Source: Candidatus Bathyarchaeota archaeon
Lineage (GTDB): Archaea; Thermoproteota; Bathyarchaeia; TCS64
Direction of reading: 5' to 3'
Assembly: GCA_030601645.1 (NCBI GenBank)
Contig: JAUWBQ010000052.1
Location: 1-9,440 of the forward strand
DNA length: 9,440 nt
Shown here: positions 5,631 to 9,440 of the stretch, piece after piece
How positions within the stretch are numbered: the stretch's first letter is position 1
Layout: each line of letters starts with the position of its first letter
Notes under the pieces: generated by a model
Seen by the model: the letters and a program-made list of their open reading frames with translations, nothing else
Databases searched by the model: none
Told to the model about the DNA's origin: nothing
Translations under genes and position numbers: made by a program

Positions 5631-6851
5631 ATGAAGGCTCATGCGTTACTCGTCGTTGTAGTTCTAATATCCGTCTCTGGGATTAACGTAAGCCACGCTG
5701 TGGATGAGAGGGTGCACCTCCACAGGGCCGACTGTGGGATGATGTTTAAGGACCTGAAGGGAGACACCCTGGGGCTGCTCTACTTCTACTTGGCGGTCAA
5801 CAACACAGGGCACGGCGATACGTCGAGTTTAAGCCTCATGATGGAGATCACGCTGTTAAGTTGGGGGAACGAGACTTACCTGCCTCCACTGGCTAATGTG
5901 AGCCTCCTGGATGTGGAGGTGGGATACGGATTCTACAGGGAGGGCGACACGCCTATGGACACGGTGATGAGGCATCCAGGGCCCCTCGTCCTGGATGTGG
6001 GTGAAACCTACAGGTGGACTTTCAGTGACTATGTTCCATCGGATAAACCCGAGATATTCGCTCATCTAGTCATCCTGGATGGTGTGCTGCTGACTCTGTC
6101 GGACGGTTCCAGTGTTCATACGCCTGAGACGATCCGCATTTCTCAGGCATCTTACGAGTACAGCTCCTATGAGATCCCGATATTCGACCTCCGTATCACG
6201 AATGACTCTCCCTTATACTTGGGATCGAATTATCACGGGTTCCTCTTCGACTTCGTCTCAGCCCCCGTCGAGACTCCCCTCAAATTGGCTCACATGGAGC
6301 TGGAGGAGAGCAACCAAGAGCTGATGGAAGCCCTAGAGGAGCTTAGTTCCGAAAACGAGGGCTTGGGAGAGAGCCTTGTGCTGGTCAACGAGAACATGAC
6401 TCTCATCGCGGAGGAGGCGTCCAGGGTGAGTTCCGAACTCGAAGATGTAAACGGGGAATTGGCGGTACTTGAAGCTTTGATGTCTGCCTTGAATGATAGG
6501 CTCGCCAGGATACAAATCGTCAACCAGGGCTTGATTGGAGTCCTCTTTCTATCGGTTCTGGGGGCGTTAATTGCTTTGTTTAGAAATCCCTTTGGGGGTG
6601 CTAAGGCTTATCTCTTTGATCCCAGTGCGACCAGGCTGAACATTGTTGGTGAACGAGTGATCGTTAGAGGGGGCGTCGTGTACGAGATGGGTGAGGTTGC
6701 GGACCAGATGGTTAGGGATGGCTTAATCTCGGTTGAGTTGCGTCCTGATAACGATGTAGAGGCTTGGATTGATGAGAAAAAGTTTACACGAGCAGGGAGG
6801 GAGGCGAAAGTCAGCGATTTGATGCGTCGACGGATCTCAAAGTCAAATTGA
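5631..6851 (+). CDS. Signal-peptide, coiled-coil, single-pass membrane protein of unknown function
   Basis: 406 residues, family not recognised. Residues 1-23 are a signal peptide (MKAHALLVVVVLISVSGINV, then SHA). Residues about 24-215 are an extracellular beta-rich region; LGLLYFYLAVNNTGHGDTSS (48-66) resembles strands of DUF4352-like domains, a weak likeness. Residues about 218-295 are rich in Leu/Glu heptads (MELEESNQELMEALEELSSE onward) and should form a coiled coil. A membrane helix follows at about 299-317 (QGLIGVLFLSVLGALIALF), leaving about 89 residues in the cytoplasm, 318-406, with repeated hydrophobic strands (LNIVGERVIVRGGVVYEM) and a basic end (LMRRRISKSN). N-out/C-in topology with a coiled-coil stalk suggests a surface receptor or scaffold (inference). 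ATG at 5631 is preferred over the in-frame TTG at 5622, which lies at the predicted transcription start. Codon use is more AT-rich than in the flanking enzymes. Confidence 0.82.
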   Translation: MKAHALLVVVVLISVSGINVSHAVDERVHLHRADCGMMFKDLKGDTLGLLYFYLAVNNTGHGDTSSLSLMMEITLLSWGNETYLPPLANVSLLDVEVGYGFYREGDTPMDTVMRHPGPLVLDVGETYRWTFSDYVPSDKPEIFAHLVILDGVLLTLSDGSSVHTPETIRISQASYEYSSYEIPIFDLRITNDSPLYLGSNYHGFLFDFVSAPVETPLKLAHMELEESNQELMEALEELSSENEGLGESLVLVNENMTLIAEEASRVSSELEDVNGELAVLEALMSALNDRLARIQIVNQGLIGVLFLSVLGALIALFRNPFGGAKAYLFDPSATRLNIVGERVIVRGGVVYEMGEVADQMVRDGLISVELRPDNDVEAWIDEKKFTRAGREAKVSDLMRRRISKSN

Positions 6852-6880
6852 CTTTCATATTCATTCTTTTAATCGATCTT
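6852..6880 (+). terminator. T-rich 3' region of the coiled-coil protein gene
   Basis: The bases after the TGA are pyrimidine-rich, with a T4 tract at 6877-6880 (TTCATTCTTTTAAT), a plausible but weak archaeal terminator. No hairpin is seen. Confidence 0.3.
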
Positions 6881-6959
6881 ATCCTTAGTTCAGCGTTGAC
6901 AAAGAATCAGGACACTCTTGTATGGTAAGTTAGTCTAAACCCGGAAAAAAACTCCGCTA

Positions 6960-6968
6960 CCTTTTAAT
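6960..6968 (+). promoter_or_regulatory. TATA box of the histidine phosphatase gene
   Basis: CCTTTTAAT, centred at about 6964, gives a transcription start near 6991, nine bases before the ATG at 7000. The element overlaps the earlier in-frame ATG at 6967, which therefore cannot be the start. Confidence 0.55.
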
Positions 6969-6999
6969 GGGGAATCACCCTCTTACGAGGGGAAATCCG

Positions 7000-7644
7000 A
7001 TGCACCCGATAATCCTCATACGCCACGGCCAGGCGGAGCACAACCTGGGCGAGCTGACGGGGGGCTGGTCCAGCACCTCCCTCACGGACCTCGGGAGACG
7101 CCAGATCGAGGCCCTCGCATCAAGGTTGAAGGACGAACTCGAAATGCCATGTCTCCTCTACCACAGCGACATCAAGAGGGCGGCCCAGACCGCTGAGATA
7201 ATAGCGGAGGCGATGGGGCTTACGCCTATCCCTGATCTTGGTCTCAGGGAGTTTAACAATGGCATTGCAGCGGACAAGACCAAGGCGGAGGCGGAACCAT
7301 ACTATACGCCGCCCACGGAGCCCATCCTCGACTGGCAGCCATACCCCGGAGCGGAGACCTGGAGGAAGTTCTACGGGAGGGTCTCGGACTGCATGGACGC
7401 CCTCGTCCGGGGTCAGGACCGCCGCATGGTTATAGTCGCCCACGGGGGGACCATCGTCAACATCGTCGCCTGGTGGCTGCGCCTCGAGATGGAAGCGCTG
7501 TCGTATGTTTCTTTCAAGACCTCGCCTGCGAGCGTCAGCGTCCTGACGGTGAGCGACCTGAACGAGAGGACCTTGGAGAGGCTGAGCGACACGGCCCACC
7601 TGCACTCCTTGGGGCTCTCTCCCCCGATCCCACAGTCTCGGTGA
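7000..7644 (+). CDS. Histidine phosphatase family protein (phosphoglycerate mutase-like)
   Basis: 214 residues, the normal size for the cytoplasmic branch-1 histidine phosphatase (2H) fold, which moves or removes phosphate through a phospho-His intermediate. The N-terminal LIRHGQAEHN carries Arg8 and the nucleophile His9. YHSDIKRAAQTAEIIAEAM supplies Arg60, LREFNNG has Glu84 as the probable acid/base, and IVAHGGTIVNIVAWWL gives the second His, His148. All four core residues are present. It lacks the specific inserts of a 2,3-bisphosphoglycerate-dependent mutase, so a broad phosphatase (sugar phosphate, nucleotide or cobalamin-precursor type) is as likely. The start at 7000 rather than 6967 rests on the TATA position and on MHPIILIRHG matching family N-termini. 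It is probably transcribed alone; the next gene has its own TATA box. Confidence 0.93.
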   Translation: MHPIILIRHGQAEHNLGELTGGWSSTSLTDLGRRQIEALASRLKDELEMPCLLYHSDIKRAAQTAEIIAEAMGLTPIPDLGLREFNNGIAADKTKAEAEPYYTPPTEPILDWQPYPGAETWRKFYGRVSDCMDALVRGQDRRMVIVAHGGTIVNIVAWWLRLEMEALSYVSFKTSPASVSVLTVSDLNERTLERLSDTAHLHSLGLSPPIPQSR

Positions 7645-7821
7645 GGCATGGCATCCACTTTTTCTGATCTTTTCAAGGGTGCTTCGTGCAATCAAGATGT
7701 CCTGAAGGATCGGCATCCGAAGGGTCTTCGAAAGGTGAATCGTATCGAATCCTTGCCGCGCTCATGGATTTTAAGAGAGGCTTCTCTCGCCTTCACTTGG
7801 GAGTAATTCGAAATGCAAGTA
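7645..7821. other. Intergenic region between phosphatase and ATP-grasp ligase
   Basis: A T-rich stretch (ACTTTTTCTGATCTTTTC, 7654-7671) likely ends the phosphatase transcript. A second TATA-like ATTTTAAG (7768-7775) and a small hairpin (AGAGA 7774-7778 with TCTCT 7783-7787) follow. No coding frame with a credible start is seen. Confidence 0.35.
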
Positions 7822-7831
7822 GTTTTATTTA
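7822..7831 (+). promoter_or_regulatory. TATA box of the ATP-grasp ligase operon
   Basis: GTTTTATTTA, centred at about 7827, gives a transcription start near 7853, about 9 bases before the ATG at 7862. It argues against the upstream in-frame TTG at 7844. Confidence 0.5.
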
Positions 7832-7861
7832 GCCCTTCGATGTTTGGTAACCGATGCGCGG

Positions 7862-8731
7862 ATGAAGACTCTCTTCCTCTACGGGAAATCCCAGAGCGCC
7901 AACAGCATCGAGTTGGTCGAGACCGCCGAGAGGCTGGGCCACGATGTGGATACGGGGAGCATCCTGGATGTCTCCTCGGAGATCTCGGACGATGGCTCCA
8001 GGTTCTGGCTGGGGCAGGACGAGGTCACCGGCGTCGACGTCTGCTTCGTGCGGAGCTTCGGGCCGGGGACCTGCGAGCAGACCACTAGGCGGATCAGCAT
8101 GTTGGAGCACATGGAACTCACCGGGATCCGGTTGGTGAACCCCACCTACTCCTTCCGCCGGGCCCGGGACAAGTACTCCACCCAGTACTCCCTGGCCATG
8201 GCCGGGCTGCCCATCGCCGCCACATACACCACGGAGAGCATGGAGAGGGCGTACAAGCGCAGCCAGGAGATGGGGGTCTGCATATACAAGCCCATCCTCA
8301 GCAGCATGGGGAAGGGCAGCCTCAAGTTCGACCACCCGGACCTCGCCTACAACGCCTGGAAGTCCCTCAGCCGCATAGGCCAGCCCCTCATCGTCCAGGA
8401 GTTCCTAGAGAACCCCGGCAGGGACATAAGGGTCTTCGTCGTCGGCGACGAGGTGGTGGGATCCGCCTACAAGTACGGTGTGCCGGGGATGTGGAAGACC
8501 AACGTGGCCCAGGGGGCCAGGATGGTGGACGAGCCCGTCCCGGAGGAGATCCTGGAGATGGGCGTGAGGGCGACGAAGGCCTTGGGCCTCGACTACGCCG
8601 GCGTGGACATCATAGAGGCCGACCGGGGCCCCGTAGTCCTGGAGGCCAACGGCTCCCCTGGCTGGCAGGCCCTCAAGAAGGCCACAGGCGTGGACATCGC
8701 CGAGAAGATTGTTACGTACTTCCTGACGTGA
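7862..8731 (+). CDS. RimK-type ATP-grasp ligase (MptN-like alpha-L-glutamate ligase candidate)
   Basis: 289 residues, typical for the RimK/MptN/CofF family, which uses ATP to form an acyl-phosphate and then an amide with an amino acid, usually glutamate. Residues 1-100 are the N-terminal domain (KTLFLYGKSQSANSIELVE; VCFVRSFG). The ATP-grasp domain follows: RDKYSTQYSLAMAGLP (Lys104), YKPILSSMGKGS (Lys143 and the glycine-rich loop, with Ser where many members have Gly), IVQEFLENPGRDIRVFVVGD (178-196), GVDIIE (247-252) and VVLEANGSPGWQAL (258-271; Glu261 and Asn263 bind metal). The NGSPGW motif resembles archaeal MptN, which adds glutamate to tetrahydromethanopterin, more than bacterial RimK, whose substrate is ribosomal protein S6. 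Substrate is inferred, the enzyme class is firm. The start at 7862 fits the TATA position. It ends 15 bases before the cyclophilin-like gene. Confidence 0.94.
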   Translation: MKTLFLYGKSQSANSIELVETAERLGHDVDTGSILDVSSEISDDGSRFWLGQDEVTGVDVCFVRSFGPGTCEQTTRRISMLEHMELTGIRLVNPTYSFRRARDKYSTQYSLAMAGLPIAATYTTESMERAYKRSQEMGVCIYKPILSSMGKGSLKFDHPDLAYNAWKSLSRIGQPLIVQEFLENPGRDIRVFVVGDEVVGSAYKYGVPGMWKTNVAQGARMVDEPVPEEILEMGVRATKALGLDYAGVDIIEADRGPVVLEANGSPGWQALKKATGVDIAEKIVTYFLT

Positions 8732-8746
8732 TCAGGTGGGTTACAC

Positions 8747-9121
8747 GTGGATGATAGCCCGTCGAGGACGCCCGTGAGGATCGTGCTGGAAGGGGTCGGC
8801 GAGGCCAGAGGAGAGCTCGTCAGGTTCTCGGCTCCCATCACCGTTGGGACCCTGCTGAGAAGGCTGCCCCTGGAGGGCAGGGCTCACCCGCAGAAGGGGG
8901 GTTACTCGTTCATCATAGGCATAAGGAGGGGGGTTGAGAAGGCGGTCCGGTCCGTGAAGGCGGGGACCATCGCCTACTGGCCCATGGGGGACGCCATGGT
9001 GATATACCACAGCGACGCCCAGGCCTACAGCCCTGTGAACACCGTGGGGACGGTTACAGAGAACCTAGAGTTGTTCAAGTCCCTTAGGAGCGGTACGAAG
9101 ATCAGGATCGAGAGGGTCTAG
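8747..9121 (+). CDS. Cyclophilin-like fold protein (PF04126 / DUF369 family)
   Basis: A 124-residue cytoplasmic protein of the small cyclophilin-like family seen in archaea and some bacteria (TM1367 type). Members share the cyclophilin beta-barrel, but prolyl isomerase activity has not been shown to my knowledge. Diagnostic stretches are the opening strand VRIVLEGVGEARGELV, ITVGTLLRRLPLEGRA, the family core AGTIAYWPMGDAMVIY (residues about 83-98) and SPVNTVGTVTENLELF. The usual FFGPTP after AxxIx is replaced by HSDAQA. The GTG start at 8747 follows a Shine-Dalgarno-like AGGTGGG (8734-8740) by 6 bases. With only 15 bases after the ligase and no TATA box between, it should be the second gene of an operon, suggesting a role in the same pathway (inference). 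Confidence 0.9.
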   Translation: MDDSPSRTPVRIVLEGVGEARGELVRFSAPITVGTLLRRLPLEGRAHPQKGGYSFIIGIRRGVEKAVRSVKAGTIAYWPMGDAMVIYHSDAQAYSPVNTVGTVTENLELFKSLRSGTKIRIERV

Positions 9122-9199
9122 TCGGCCGCGAGGGCGTAGATCTTCAGGTTCCTGCTTCCCCGGGGGGATAAATCGAATCGCGAGCGCGTCGAAGATATC

Positions 9200-9209
9200 C
9201 ACTAATAAA
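9200..9209 (+). promoter_or_regulatory. TATA-like element for the ABC transporter gene
   Basis: CACTAATAAA is centred about 31 bases before the ATG at 9236, which would make the message almost leaderless. A second candidate, GGGATAAATC (9166-9175), would leave a 35-45-base leader that includes the Shine-Dalgarno AAGGAG (9221-9226). Which one is used cannot be told from sequence. Confidence 0.4.
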
Positions 9210-9235
9210 CCCGCTACGTGAAGGAGTAATCAGCC

Positions 9236-9440
9236 ATGAATGACGTCGAAGCCATCCTCCAGGTCTCCAACCTGACGAAAATATATGGCCGCGAATTTGG
9301 TCTCGGGGGTTGGAAAACGGGTCGACGCGTTGTAGGAGCGCAAGACGTTACATTCTCCGTGAAGAAGGGTGAGATCTTCGGTTTCCTGGGTCCCAATGGG
9401 GCCGGGAAGACCACAACGATGAGGGCCATACTGGATTATC
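9236..9440 (+). CDS. ABC transporter ATP-binding protein, N-terminal part
   Basis: The first 68 residues of an ABC ATPase cut by the window edge. [11 protein letters not shown] (8-18) gives the A-loop aromatic Tyr18, [20 protein letters not shown] (37-56) leads into the Walker A motif GPNGAGKT (52-59), and TTMRAILDY follows. This lineup is typical of ABC-2/DrrA/NatA-type exporters, although the Q-loop, signature and Walker B lie outside. Between the A-loop and the VxxAxDVxF strand there is a Gly/Arg-rich insert of about 15 residues ([18 protein letters not shown]), longer than in minimal members. The protein would sit on the inner face of the membrane, with a permease encoded downstream. AAGGAG (9221-9226) is 9 bases before the ATG. 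Substrate unknown. Confidence 0.93.
   Translation, partial: MNDVEAILQVSNLTKIYGREFGLGGWKTGRRVVGAQDVTFSVKKGEIFGFLGPNGAGKTTTMRAILDY

Noticed and set aside
6967..6999. Eleven-codon N-terminal extension of the histidine phosphatase
   Set aside because: The earlier ATG overlaps the TATA box, and family N-termini begin a few residues before the RHG motif.
7120..7716. 198-codon minus-strand frame over the histidine phosphatase
   Set aside because: Antisense shadow; the plus strand has RHG and the second catalytic His.
7829..8335. 168-codon minus-strand frame over the ATP-grasp ligase
   Set aside because: Antisense shadow of a well-conserved gene, with no motif of its own.
9214..9429. 71-codon minus-strand frame at the right end
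   Set aside because: Antisense to the ABC ATPase start, which carries an intact Walker A motif.
1..9440. CRISPR arrays, tRNA/rRNA genes, transposases, integrases
   Set aside because: Looked for regularly spaced repeats, tRNA-like GGTTCRANNCC stretches and mobile-element proteins and saw none. Small RNAs cannot be excluded by eye.

Overview
The window looks archaeal. Most genes have a TATA-like element about 25-40 bases before the chosen start codon, often with almost no leader. Poly-T tracts follow several stops, and AGG/AGA codons and a high GC content dominate the coding regions. An archaeal RimK-type ATP-grasp ligase sits next to a cyclophilin-like (PF04126) gene. A Bathyarchaeia-like or other uncultivated Thermoproteota/Asgard-type source is plausible, but this is a guess from style and not a placement.

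Layout. (1) Positions 1-3819 hold peptide-degrading enzymes: the 3' end of a gamma-glutamyltranspeptidase-like gene (+), a convergent S9 prolyl-oligopeptidase-type serine peptidase (-), and a divergent M19 dipeptidase-like gene (+). A nested inverted repeat with T-runs on both strands separates the first two. Two TATA boxes lie in the 118-base gap between the last two. (2) Positions 3860-4422 hold an NTF2/SnoaL-like protein with a clear Shine-Dalgarno and GTG start. (3) Positions 4423-6960 are visibly more AT-rich and hold small or unfamiliar genes: a 56-residue CxxC-x17-CxxC zinc-ribbon protein on the minus strand, two tiny candidate ORFs, and a divergent pair of exported proteins. The pair is a 130-residue single-domain beta protein and a 406-residue membrane-anchored protein with a coiled coil, and it shares one palindromic TATA region with an overlapping 19-base inverted repeat. 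(4) Positions 6960-9440 return to high GC: a histidine phosphatase, a RimK/MptN-like ATP-grasp ligase followed 15 bases later by a cyclophilin-like protein (likely an operon), and the start of an ABC transporter ATPase.

How they may work together. The first block fits scavenging of peptides and gamma-glutamyl or related amides, although both the GGT-like protein and the M19 protein lack residues that define their classical activities. The ATP-grasp/cyclophilin-like pair may modify a cofactor or protein with an amino acid such as glutamate. The divergent exported pair is the most system-like novelty: one secreted and one membrane-spanning partner, apparently under a single control point. No rRNA, tRNA, CRISPR array, insertion sequence or integrase was recognised by eye.
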